Assembly (NCBI GenBank): GCA_964505995.1
Contig: CAZDLB010000079.1
Span: 1-8,543, forward strand
DNA: 8,543 bases
Direction of reading: 5' to 3'
DNA from: JAJRVH01 sp964505995
GTDB lineage: Bacteria > Pseudomonadota > Zetaproteobacteria > Mariprofundales > Mariprofundaceae
The notes under the pieces are model-generated. The model was not told where the DNA came from. It ran no database searches and was given only the letters and a program-made list of their open reading frames with translations. The translations under genes and the position numbers were made by a program. Every line of letters begins with the position of its first letter. The stretch's first letter is position 1. Below, piece after piece: positions 1 to 6,479 of the stretch.

Positions 1-890
1 TGCGCGATCATCCCGATTGCGCCCGCGAGGCCTTCGAATCGGCGTGCGATGCGGAAAACACCGGCCTGTTCGCCGAGCTTTCCTTCGATCCGGCCGAGGA
101 TGTCTGTGCGCCGTTCATCGGCGGCAGCCGGCCGCAGATGGCGGTGCTGCGCGAGCAGGGCGTCAATGGCCAGATCGAGATGGCGGCGGCGTTTGAGCGT
201 GCCGGCTTCGACTGTGTGGATGTGCACATGTCGGACATCATCGAGGGACGTTTGTCGCTGAGGGATTTCAAGGGTCTGGTCGCCTGCGGCGGATTCTCCT
301 TCGGCGATGTGCTCGGGGCCGGTCGCGGCTGGGCCGAGTCGATCCGTCACAACGCCCGGGCGCGCGACGAGTTCGATGCCTTCTTCCATCGCGATGACAG
401 CTTCGCGCTGGGGGTGTGCAACGGCTGCCAGATGCTGAGCAGCCTGAAGGACATCATCCCGGGTGCTTCAGACTGGCCGCGGTTTCTGCGCAACCGCTCC
501 GAGCAGTTCGAGGCCAGGCTTCTGCAGGTCGAGATTCCCGAATCGCCGTCGATCTTCATGGCCGGCATGGCCGGATCGCGGCTGCCGCTGGTCGTGGCCC
601 ACGGCGAGGGCCGGGCAGCCTTTGATGGTGCGCAACAGCAGCAAAACGCGGAAATCTGCCTGCGCTATATCGACAGCCAGGGGAGGCCGGCCGTTCGCTA
701 CCCGGCCAACCCGAATGGCTCGCCGGACGGCATCGCCGGCGTCACGACCCCGGATGGCCGTTTCACGATCATGATGCCGCATCCGGAACGCCTGTTCCGC
801 ACGGTGCAGTATTCCTGGCATCCGGACGACTGGGGCGAGGACGGGCCGTGGCTGAGGATGTTCCGCAATGCCCGTCGCTGGGTCGGCTGA
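1..890 (+). CDS. purL: Phosphoribosylformylglycinamidine synthase, C-terminal part (5' end outside window)
   Basis: FGAM synthase catalyses the fourth step of purine synthesis: FGAR + glutamine + ATP to FGAM. The open frame begins at base 3 and gives 295 residues, about the last quarter of the roughly 1,300-residue single-chain PurL of proteobacteria. What is visible is the class I glutamine amidotransferase domain, which releases ammonia from glutamine. It runs from the strand MAVLREQGVNG (residues 46-56 of the fragment) through ACGGFSFGDVLGAG to the nucleophile elbow GVCNGCQM with catalytic Cys139. The His-Glu pair is in PHPERLF (His260, Glu262). The end, MFRNARRWVG, matches the usual PurL C-terminus. 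Its cytosolic partners (FGAR-binding and ATP-binding domains) lie upstream of the window. pyrG follows after 100 bases in the same direction. No damage is seen in the visible part. The identification is firm; the start cannot be seen. Confidence 0.97.
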   Translation, partial: RDHPDCAREAFESACDAENTGLFAELSFDPAEDVCAPFIGGSRPQMAVLREQGVNGQIEMAAAFERAGFDCVDVHMSDIIEGRLSLRDFKGLVACGGFSFGDVLGAGRGWAESIRHNARARDEFDAFFHRDDSFALGVCNGCQMLSSLKDIIPGASDWPRFLRNRSEQFEARLLQVEIPESPSIFMAGMAGSRLPLVVAHGEGRAAFDGAQQQQNAEICLRYIDSQGRPAVRYPANPNGSPDGIAGVTTPDGRFTIMMPHPERLFRTVQYSWHPDDWGEDGPWLRMFRNARRWVG

Positions 891-950
891 GGGGATGTGG
901 AGCACTTCGCCGTCCGGCCTTCTGACGAGGGAGAAAAGGGTGTTTTTTGG

Positions 951-979
951 TGGCTAACAAGGGCGCGATCTGCTAACGT
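951..979 (+). promoter_or_regulatory. Weak candidate promoter for pyrG
   Basis: TGCTAACGT (971-979) resembles an extended -10 element: TG, one base, then TAACGT, which keeps the key first T, second A and last T of TATAAT. Seventeen bases upstream, TGGCTA (951-956) matches TTGACA at only three of six positions. If used, transcription would begin within a few bases of the pyrG ATG. GCTAAC occurs twice (953-958 and 972-977), which may or may not matter. This is a consensus match by eye, not evidence of activity. Confidence 0.2.
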
Positions 980-987
980 CCGCGCCC
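961..987 (+). repeat. Perfect 7-bp inverted repeat just before the pyrG start
   Basis: GGGCGCG (961-967) and CGCGCCC (981-987) are exact reverse complements around a 13-base loop. The right arm ends three bases before the pyrG ATG. As RNA this is an all-GC hairpin against the start codon; as DNA it could be a dyad operator. There is no U-run, so it is not an intrinsic terminator. The pairing is directly visible; its function is not known. Confidence 0.6.
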
Positions 988-990
988 GTC

Positions 991-2628
991 ATGAATAAGA
1001 GCACCAAATTCGTTTTTGTCACTGGCGGCGTTGTATCCTCGCTCGGCAAGGGCATTGCCGCTGCCTCGCTGGCGGCCCTGTTTGAGGCCCGCGGTCTGAG
1101 GATCGCGATGCAGAAGCTCGATCCCTACATCAATGTGGATCCGGGCACGATGAGCCCGTTCCAGCACGGCGAGGTGTTCGTCACCGACGACGGCGCCGAG
1201 ACCGATCTGGATCTCGGGCATTACGAGCGCTTCACGCATGCGACGATGTCCAGGCGCAGCAACTACACGACCGGCCGCATCTATGAATCGGTGATCCGGC
1301 GCGAGCGCCGCGGCGACTATCTCGGTGCGACCGTGCAGGTGATTCCGCACATCACCGATGCGATCAAGAACGCGGTGCTGTCGCTGCGCTCCGATGATGT
1401 GGACATCGCCATCGTCGAGATCGGCGGCACGGTCGGCGATATCGAATCGCAGCCCTTTCTCGAGGCCATCCGTCAGCTGCGCTTCGATCTCGGTCGCGAG
1501 AATACCTGCTATATCCATCTGACGCTGCTGCCCTACATCGCCTCGGCCGGCGAGATCAAGTCCAAGCCGACGCAGCATTCGGTGCAGAAGCTGCGCGAGA
1601 TCGGCATCCAGCCGGATGTGCTGCTGTGCCGGTCCGAGCATCCGATCCCGCAGGGGCAGAAGGACAAGATCGCGCTGTTCTGCAATGTCGATCGCGAGGC
1701 CGTCATCGATGCTCCGGACGTGGACACGATCTATGCCGTGCCACTTTCGCTGCGCGAGGGGCGGCTGGGAACCCGCGTGCTCGAGCATTTCGGCATCGAG
1801 GATAAGGAGCCGGATCTCTCGGAATGGGAGGCTATCTGCGAGAAGATCCGCACGCCCGAGAAGGTCGTGAAGATCGCGATGGTTGGCAAGTATGTGGAGC
1901 TGACCGATGCCTACAAGTCCATCAACGAGGCGCTGTTCCACGGCGGCATGGCCAATGGCGTGCGCGTGGCCATCGAATACATCGATGCCGAATCGCTGGA
2001 GAGGAACGGCACCGATGCGCTGGTTGGCATGGACGGCATTCTCGTGCCGGGCGGTTTCGGCGAGCGCGGCACCGAGGGCAAGATGCTGGCCATCCAGTAT
2101 GCGCGCGAGCATCGCATCCCGTTCCTCGGCATCTGCCTGGGCATGCAACTGGCCGTCGTTGAATTTGCGCGCCATGTCGCGGGGCTCGAGAAGGCCAACA
2201 GCAGCGAGTTCGACGAGCGCGCCGAGGACCCGGTCATCGCGCTGATGACGGAATGGGAGAAGGATGGCGCGCGCGTGCAGCGTTCGGCCGATTCCGATCT
2301 CGGCGGTACGATGCGCCTCGGCGGCTATCCCTGCCGGCTGATTCCGGGCACGCATGCACATGCTGCCTATGGCTGCGACGAGATCCGCGAGCGTCACCGG
2401 CATCGCTACGAGTTCAACAACACCTATCGCGAACGTCTGGAGGCCGCGGGGCTCGTGATCTCCGGCACGCTGCCGGATGATTCGCTGGTCGAGATCGTCG
2501 AGGTCCGGGATCATCCATGGTTTGTCGCCTGCCAGTTTCATCCGGAGTTTCTCTCCAGGCCCTATGCGCCGCATCCGCTGTTCGCGGCCTTTGTTGGCGC
2601 GGCCAGGAAGCAGTCGGAACAGGCATGA
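991..2628 (+). CDS. pyrG: CTP synthase
   Basis: CTP synthase makes CTP from UTP, ATP and glutamine, the last step of pyrimidine nucleotide synthesis. The 545-residue length equals the usual bacterial length. The N-terminal synthetase domain shows the P-loop-like GGVVSSLGKG (12-21), DPYINVDPGTMSPFQHGE (44-61) and VEIGGTVGDIES (142-153). From about residue 290 follows the class I glutaminase domain, with oxyanion-loop region GGFGERG (354-360), nucleophile Cys382 in GICLGMQ, and His517/Glu519 in CQFHPEF. The ATG at 991 is chosen because VFVTGGVVSSLGKG sits at the normal distance from the N-terminus. No Shine-Dalgarno sequence lies in the 15 bases before it, and a 7-bp inverted repeat ends three bases upstream. 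The TGA overlaps the kdsA ATG by four bases. CTP is also needed to activate Kdo, so pairing with kdsA makes sense. Confidence 0.99.
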   Translation: MNKSTKFVFVTGGVVSSLGKGIAAASLAALFEARGLRIAMQKLDPYINVDPGTMSPFQHGEVFVTDDGAETDLDLGHYERFTHATMSRRSNYTTGRIYESVIRRERRGDYLGATVQVIPHITDAIKNAVLSLRSDDVDIAIVEIGGTVGDIESQPFLEAIRQLRFDLGRENTCYIHLTLLPYIASAGEIKSKPTQHSVQKLREIGIQPDVLLCRSEHPIPQGQKDKIALFCNVDREAVIDAPDVDTIYAVPLSLREGRLGTRVLEHFGIEDKEPDLSEWEAICEKIRTPEKVVKIAMVGKYVELTDAYKSINEALFHGGMANGVRVAIEYIDAESLERNGTDALVGMDGILVPGGFGERGTEGKMLAIQYAREHRIPFLGICLGMQLAVVEFARHVAGLEKANSSEFDERAEDPVIALMTEWEKDGARVQRSADSDLGGTMRLGGYPCRLIPGTHAHAAYGCDEIRERHRHRYEFNNTYRERLEAAGLVISGTLPDDSLVEIVEVRDHPWFVACQFHPEFLSRPYAPHPLFAAFVGAARKQSEQA

Positions 2629-3452
2629 GCCAGCATGTGATCCGCATCGCCGATCTGGCCATCGGCAACGATCTGCCGCTGGTGCTGCTGGCCGGCCCCT
2701 GCGTCATCGAGTCGGAGGATTTCACGCTGCGCGCGGCCGCATCGATCCGTGAGATCGCCGGGCGCTGTGGGGTGCCGGTCGTGTTCAAGTCCAGCTTCGA
2801 CAAGGCCAATCGCACCAGCAAGGATGGCTTCCGGGGTCCGGGGCTGGAGGAGGGCCTGCGCATTCTCGAGCGCGTGAAGCGGGAAACCGGCATGCCGGTG
2901 ATCACCGATGTGCATGCGCCGGAGCAGGCGGCTCCCGTGGCCGAGGTGGCCGATATCCTGCAGACGCCCGCCTTTCTTTGCCGGCAGACGGATTTCATCC
3001 AGGCCGTCGCGGCGGCGGGCAGGCCGGTGAACATCAAGAAGGGGCAGTTTCTGGCGCCATGGGACATGAAGCATGTGCTGGACAAGGCGCGGGCCGCCGG
3101 CAATGACGACATCATGCTCTGCGAGCGCGGTGCGAGCTTCGGCTACAACAATCTGGTATCGGATATGCGCTCGCTGATGGTGATGCGCGAATTCGGCGCG
3201 CCGGTCGTCTATGATGCGACGCATTCGGTGCAGCAGCCGGGCGGGCTTGGCGGCGCGACCGGCGGCAACCGCGAGTTCGTGCCGGGCCTGGCGCGCGCGG
3301 CCGTGGCAGTCGGTGTCGCGGCGCTGTTCATGGAGGTGCATCCGGATCCGGACCGGGCGCTGTCCGACGGGCCGAATTCGCTGGCGATGCAGGACCTGGA
3401 ACCGCTGCTGCTGCGTCTGAGGCAGCTGGATGCGGTCGCCAAACAGCTTTAG
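2625..3452 (+). CDS. kdsA: 3-deoxy-D-manno-octulosonate 8-phosphate synthase, probable metal-dependent type
   Basis: KdsA condenses phosphoenolpyruvate with D-arabinose 5-phosphate to give Kdo 8-phosphate, a committed step towards the Kdo of lipopolysaccharide. The 275 residues form the family's TIM barrel: LLAGPCVIES (21-30), KSSFDKANRTS (55-65), ITDVHAPEQ (93-101), PVNIKKGQFLAPWDM (134-148), ERGASFGYNNLV (167-178), DATHSVQQPGG (197-207) and SDGPNS (247-252). Cys26 stands where the metal-dependent enzyme of Aquifex has its metal-binding cysteine and E. coli KdsA has asparagine. The other ligands, His200, Glu237 and Asp248, are present. The start at 2625 is chosen for the ATGA overlap with pyrG and for normal length; the Shine-Dalgarno sequence is weak, which suggests translational coupling. 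eno, whose product makes PEP, lies downstream. The metal class is inferred from one residue. Confidence 0.97.
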   Translation: MSQHVIRIADLAIGNDLPLVLLAGPCVIESEDFTLRAAASIREIAGRCGVPVVFKSSFDKANRTSKDGFRGPGLEEGLRILERVKRETGMPVITDVHAPEQAAPVAEVADILQTPAFLCRQTDFIQAVAAAGRPVNIKKGQFLAPWDMKHVLDKARAAGNDDIMLCERGASFGYNNLVSDMRSLMVMREFGAPVVYDATHSVQQPGGLGGATGGNREFVPGLARAAVAVGVAALFMEVHPDPDRALSDGPNSLAMQDLEPLLLRLRQLDAVAKQL

Positions 3453-3475
3453 GGATTCATACAAAAGAAAGAATG

Positions 3476-3492
3476 TCCGGCAGGGTGCCGGA
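3476..3492 (+). promoter_or_regulatory. Hairpin in the eno leader, just upstream of its ribosome binding site
   Basis: TCCGGCA (3476-3482) and TGCCGGA (3486-3492) pair perfectly around a GGG loop. The hairpin ends three bases before AGGAG (3496-3500). No T-run follows on the + strand, so it is not a normal intrinsic terminator. An A-rich stretch (3461-3474) precedes it. A weak promoter-like pair, TCGCCA (3436-3441) and TACAAA (3460-3465) with an 18-base spacer, could give eno its own start, but this match is poor. The hairpin is certain as sequence; its role (RNA stability, processing or translation) is inference. Confidence 0.5.
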
Positions 3493-3495
3493 AAC

Positions 3496-3500
3496 AGGAG
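3496..3500 (+). promoter_or_regulatory. Shine-Dalgarno sequence fixing the GTG start of eno
   Basis: AGGAG lies six bases before GTG at 3507, an optimal spacing. No in-frame ATG is available at the N-terminus, and the frame from this GTG gives the normal enolase beginning SEIIYVHGREI, so the GTG is taken as the start. A second GTG at 3511 is out of frame. Confidence 0.8.
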
Positions 3501-3506
3501 CAGGAA

Positions 3507-4784
3507 GTGAGTGAGATCATCTATGTACATGGCCGGGAAATCTTTGATTCGCGCGGCAATCCGACGGTGGAGGTGGACGTGCGTCTGGCCTCCCGGGCCT
3601 TCGGCCGGGCCTCGGTGCCCAGCGGCGCCAGCACCGGTGCGCGCGAGGCCGTGGAGCTGCGCGATGGCGGCTCCCGCGTGTATGGGCGCGGCGTGCGCAA
3701 GGCCGTGGCCAATGTCAATGGCGAGATCCGCGATGCGATCCTCGGCATGGAAGGGCTCAAGCAGATCGAGATCGACACGAAGCTGATTGAGCTGGACGGT
3801 ACGCCGAACAAGGCCAGGCTGGGTGCCAATGCGATCCTGGCCGTGTCGCTGGCCGTGGCCAAGGCCGCGGCGCGTGAGACGCACCAGCCGCTGTATCGCT
3901 ACATCGGCGGCGTCGGCGCGCATCTTCTGCCGGTGCCGTGCATGAACGTGATCAACGGCGGCGCGCATGCCGACAACAACATGGACGTGCAGGAATACAT
4001 GATCGCGCCGGTGGGCGCGGATTCCTTCGGTCAGGCGCTGGAGATGGGCGTGGCCGTGTTCCACGCGCTCAAGGACGTGCTGCAGAAGGGTGGCTACAGC
4101 GTCGCGGTCGGTGACGAGGGCGGCTTTGCGCCGAGCCTGAAGTCCAACGAGGCGGGCCTGGAGCAGATCATGACCGCGATCGAGCTGGCCGGGCTGAAGG
4201 CCGGCGAGGATATCGTGCTGTGCATGGATATCGCCGCCAGCGAGTTCTACAAGGACGGCAAATACCGGCTTGCCAGCGAGAACCGCGAACTCGATGCGGA
4301 CGGCATGATCGACTGGATCGAGAAGCTGTGCAGCGCCTATCCGATCGTGTCCGTCGAGGATGGCCTGGATGAGGGCGACTGGGACGGCTGGAAGGCTTTG
4401 ACCGAGCGGCTGGGCGGCAAGGTGCAGCTCGTCGGCGACGATCTGTTCGTGACCAATCCCGAGATCCTGCAGCAGGGCATCGAGAAGGGGATCGCCAATG
4501 CGTTGCTCGTGAAGGTCAACCAGATCGGCACGCTGACCGAGACCTATCGCGCCGTGGAACTGGCCAAGAATAACGGCTATCACACGATGATGAGCCATCG
4601 CTCCGGCGAGACCGAGGATTACACGATCGCCGATCTGGCCGTCGGCATGGAATGCGGCCAGATCAAGTCCGGCTCGGCCTCGCGTTCGGATCGCATGGCC
4701 AAGTACAATCAGCTGCTGCGCATCGAGGAGGAGCTCGGTTCGCAGGCCCGCTATGCGGGCCGCTCCGCCTTCCAGCGGAGCTGA
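3507..4784 (+). CDS. eno: Enolase (phosphopyruvate hydratase)
   Basis: Enolase interconverts 2-phosphoglycerate and phosphoenolpyruvate in glycolysis and gluconeogenesis, in the cytosol. The 425 residues match the bacterial length. Visible are EIFDSRGNPTVEVDV (11-25), the active-site loop PSGASTGAREA (38-48), GGAHADNN (151-158) and catalytic Glu204 in VGDEGGFAPS. The metal ligands are Asp241 (MDIAASEF), Glu284 (VEDGLDEGDW) and Asp311 (GDDLFVTN). The catalytic Lys336 (LLVKVNQIGTL) and the loop SHRSGETED (363-371) are also present, so the enzyme should be active. Translation begins at GTG after a good AGGAG. The gene is set apart by a 54-base leader containing a hairpin upstream, and by two tandem hairpins at its own 3' end. 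Such boundaries would allow expression different from its neighbours. ftsB follows after 16 bases. Confidence 0.99.
   Translation: MSEIIYVHGREIFDSRGNPTVEVDVRLASRAFGRASVPSGASTGAREAVELRDGGSRVYGRGVRKAVANVNGEIRDAILGMEGLKQIEIDTKLIELDGTPNKARLGANAILAVSLAVAKAAARETHQPLYRYIGGVGAHLLPVPCMNVINGGAHADNNMDVQEYMIAPVGADSFGQALEMGVAVFHALKDVLQKGGYSVAVGDEGGFAPSLKSNEAGLEQIMTAIELAGLKAGEDIVLCMDIAASEFYKDGKYRLASENRELDADGMIDWIEKLCSAYPIVSVEDGLDEGDWDGWKALTERLGGKVQLVGDDLFVTNPEILQQGIEKGIANALLVKVNQIGTLTETYRAVELAKNNGYHTMMSHRSGETEDYTIADLAVGMECGQIKSGSASRSDRMAKYNQLLRIEEELGSQARYAGRSAFQRS
4745..4781 (+). repeat. Two back-to-back perfect hairpins at the 3' end of eno
   Basis: GGCCCGC (4745-4751) pairs with GCGGGCC (4755-4761) around TAT. 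Directly adjoining, GCTCCGC (4762-4768) pairs with GCGGAGC (4775-4781) around CTTCCA. Both 7-bp stems are perfect, and the second ends at the base before the eno TGA (4782-4784). No T-run follows, so this is not a standard terminator. The pairs lie inside the last eno codons, in the most variable part of the protein. Possible roles are an RNA 3'-end barrier, a processing site or control of ftsB translation; none is shown by sequence alone. Confidence 0.6.
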
Positions 4785-4800
4785 TTGCGGGGCGATCGTA

Positions 4801-5112
4801 GTGCGGGCCGTGCGCGTCCTGCTGGGGCTCGCCGGCCTGGGTGCCGTCGGCTACATGGCCTGGAGCCTGATCTTCTCGGATCACGGCTATCTGGTCTACC
4901 GTCAGGAGGCGCAGAAGCTCGAGCAGCTGCGTCAGGAGGTTGCGCAGCTGAAGGCCGAGCGGGAAAGGCTGGCCGAGCGCATCCTTGAGCTGCGCAACGA
5001 TCCCGAGGCGCTGGAGGAACTCGTTCACCGGGAGCTTGGCTATGTGCATCGCGATGAGTTCATGCTCATCATGCCGGAGGAGAAGCATGACGAAGGCGGC
5101 AGCCAGCCATGA
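4801..5112 (+). CDS. ftsB: Cell division protein FtsB (DivIC-like bitopic protein)
   Basis: FtsB joins FtsL and FtsQ in the inner-membrane complex that activates septal peptidoglycan synthesis. The product is 103 residues, the same as E. coli FtsB. It has a short basic cytoplasmic start (RAVR), one membrane segment at about residues 5-24, and a periplasmic coiled coil from about 33 to 66 rich in Leu, Glu, Gln and Lys. The family's conserved region NDPEALEELVHRELGYVHRDE (67-86, with the following Glu) comes after it. GTG at 4801 is chosen because it puts the membrane segment at the N-terminus; GGGG (4789-4792) lies eight bases upstream. An ATG at 4753 would add a 16-residue polar tail read from inside the eno hairpins and is unlikely. 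The family is weakly conserved in sequence, so the call rests on topology, length and the eno-ftsB order. The stop overlaps gltX by ATGA. Confidence 0.88.
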   Translation: MRAVRVLLGLAGLGAVGYMAWSLIFSDHGYLVYRQEAQKLEQLRQEVAQLKAERERLAERILELRNDPEALEELVHRELGYVHRDEFMLIMPEEKHDEGGSQP

Positions 5113-6479
5113 CTGAGGTCGTGACCCGCTTCGCACCCAGTCCGACAGGGCTGCTGCATCTGGGCAATGTGCGCACGGCGCTGTTGAACTGGCTCTATGC
5201 GCGCCGGCATCGCGGCCGCTTTCTGCTGCGTTTTGAGGATACCGATCGCGACCGCTCCCGCGAGGAATATATCCGGGCCATCCAGGAGGATCTGCGATGG
5301 CTGGGGCTGGACTGGGACGGCGAGGCGCGTTTCCAGTCCGCGCACGCCGAGCAGCATCGCCAGGCGCTGGAGCGACTCGCCGCCGACGGGCTGGCCTACC
5401 GCTGTTTCTGCAGCGAATCGCAGCTGCATCTCGATCGCAGGCTGGCGACCTCGCGCGGTCTGCCGCCCCGATATCAGGGCCGCTGCCGGAATCTGTCGGC
5501 AAAAGAGGCCGAATCCAGGGCGAAGGACGAGCCCTTTGTCTGGCGGCTGGCCGTGCATGCCGATGCCGGTGAGGTGAGGGTGCACGATGCCCTGCGGGGT
5601 GACGTCGTCTTCCGGCTGGCCGATCTCGACGATCCGGTGATCGTGCGATCCGACGGCAGCTTCACCTTCCTGCTGCCGAATGCCGTGGACGATACGCTGG
5701 ATGGCATCACGCATGTGCTGCGCGGTGACGATCATCTGACGAACTCGGCCTATCAGGTCTGGCTGTTGCAGAAGCTGGGACACCGTCCCCCGGTGTATCT
5801 GCATCACGGCTTGCTGCTCGGACAGGACGGCGCCAAGCTTTCCAAGCGCAGCGGCAGCCATAGCGTGGCCGAGCTTAGAGGCGCCGGGCTGCTGCCCGAG
5901 GCGCTGATCCAGGCCATGGTCCGGCTGGGGCATCCGAACATCGATGAGGATGCGCTGGCGATGAAGGATCTGCTGTCGGCCTTCGATGCCGGACAGGTGT
6001 CCACCAGTGCCGTGCGCTGGTCGGATGAGGAGATGTGGCGCTGGCATGCGCGATTGCTGCATGCGCTTCCGGGTGATCGCCTGCTGGCGATGGTGCGCGA
6101 GCATCTTCCCGATACCGACGCGGCCTTCGTGGAGCTTGTGCGCCCGAATCTTCAGCGGGTTCAGGATGCCGCCGCCTTTGTCCGCCTGCTGCAAGCCGAT
6201 GCGCCGCTGGCACTGGAGGCGCTGGCGATCGCGCGCGAGGCCGGGGCTTCGTTCTATGCGGCGGCGCTGCAATGCTGGCGAAATCTGGATTCGGCGGACT
6301 GGAAGGCCTGGACCGCCTGCATCCGGGAGGAAACGGGTTGCGCGGGCAGGGCGCTGTTCCTGCCCCTGCGCGTGGCGCTGACCGGCATGACCCATGGGCC
6401 GGAGATGAGCGCTGTAGTAGCTTACCTTGGCCGCGAAGGCGTGGCGGCGCGGATTGAAAACGTACAGGAGCAGCTATGA
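5109..6479 (+). CDS. gltX: Glutamate--tRNA ligase
   Basis: GltX charges tRNA-Glu with glutamate using ATP, through a glutamyl-adenylate. The 456 residues compare with 471 in E. coli. The class I catalytic core shows RFAPSPTG (7-14), the HIGH-type signature HLGN (17-20), RFEDTD (41-46), LRGDDHLTNS (204-213) and the KMSKS-type KLSKR (243-247). The zinc-site pattern CxC...YxxxC is present as Cys99, Cys101, Tyr122 and Cys126; residue 128 is Asn where E. coli has His127. The C-terminal anticodon-binding helical part ends with LRVALTGMTHGPEM, of the short type. Several proteobacteria carry two GluRS, or one that also charges tRNA-Gln; the sequence does not show which applies here. The start is the ATGA overlap with ftsB, with only a weak Shine-Dalgarno sequence, so coupling is likely. 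Confidence 0.97.
   Translation: MTEVVTRFAPSPTGLLHLGNVRTALLNWLYARRHRGRFLLRFEDTDRDRSREEYIRAIQEDLRWLGLDWDGEARFQSAHAEQHRQALERLAADGLAYRCFCSESQLHLDRRLATSRGLPPRYQGRCRNLSAKEAESRAKDEPFVWRLAVHADAGEVRVHDALRGDVVFRLADLDDPVIVRSDGSFTFLLPNAVDDTLDGITHVLRGDDHLTNSAYQVWLLQKLGHRPPVYLHHGLLLGQDGAKLSKRSGSHSVAELRGAGLLPEALIQAMVRLGHPNIDEDALAMKDLLSAFDAGQVSTSAVRWSDEEMWRWHARLLHALPGDRLLAMVREHLPDTDAAFVELVRPNLQRVQDAAAFVRLLQADAPLALEALAIAREAGASFYAAALQCWRNLDSADWKAWTACIREETGCAGRALFLPLRVALTGMTHGPEMSAVVAYLGREGVAARIENVQEQL

Noticed and set aside
905..948. Possible terminator after purL, because of a T6 run at 943-948
   Set aside because: The only nearby dyad, GCCG/CGGC at 909-918, has a two-base loop and lies 24 bases from the T-run. 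AAAA/TTTT around GGGTG is too weak to count as a terminator stem.
2517..2624. N-terminal extension of kdsA from an in-frame ATG at 2517
   Set aside because: It would lie wholly inside the conserved end of pyrG and give a 311-residue protein longer than the family. The ATG at 2625 gives the usual N-terminus.
4753..4800. Earlier ATG start for ftsB
   Set aside because: It lies in the loop of an eno hairpin, lacks a ribosome site and would place a polar tail before the membrane segment. The GTG at 4801 gives exactly the typical 103 residues.
5403..5492. Apparent loss of a zinc ligand in GltX (Asn128 where E. coli has His127)
   Set aside because: The CxC...YxxxC pattern (Cys99, Cys101, Tyr122, Cys126) is complete, so the site can be formed without that residue. 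I note it but do not claim a defect.
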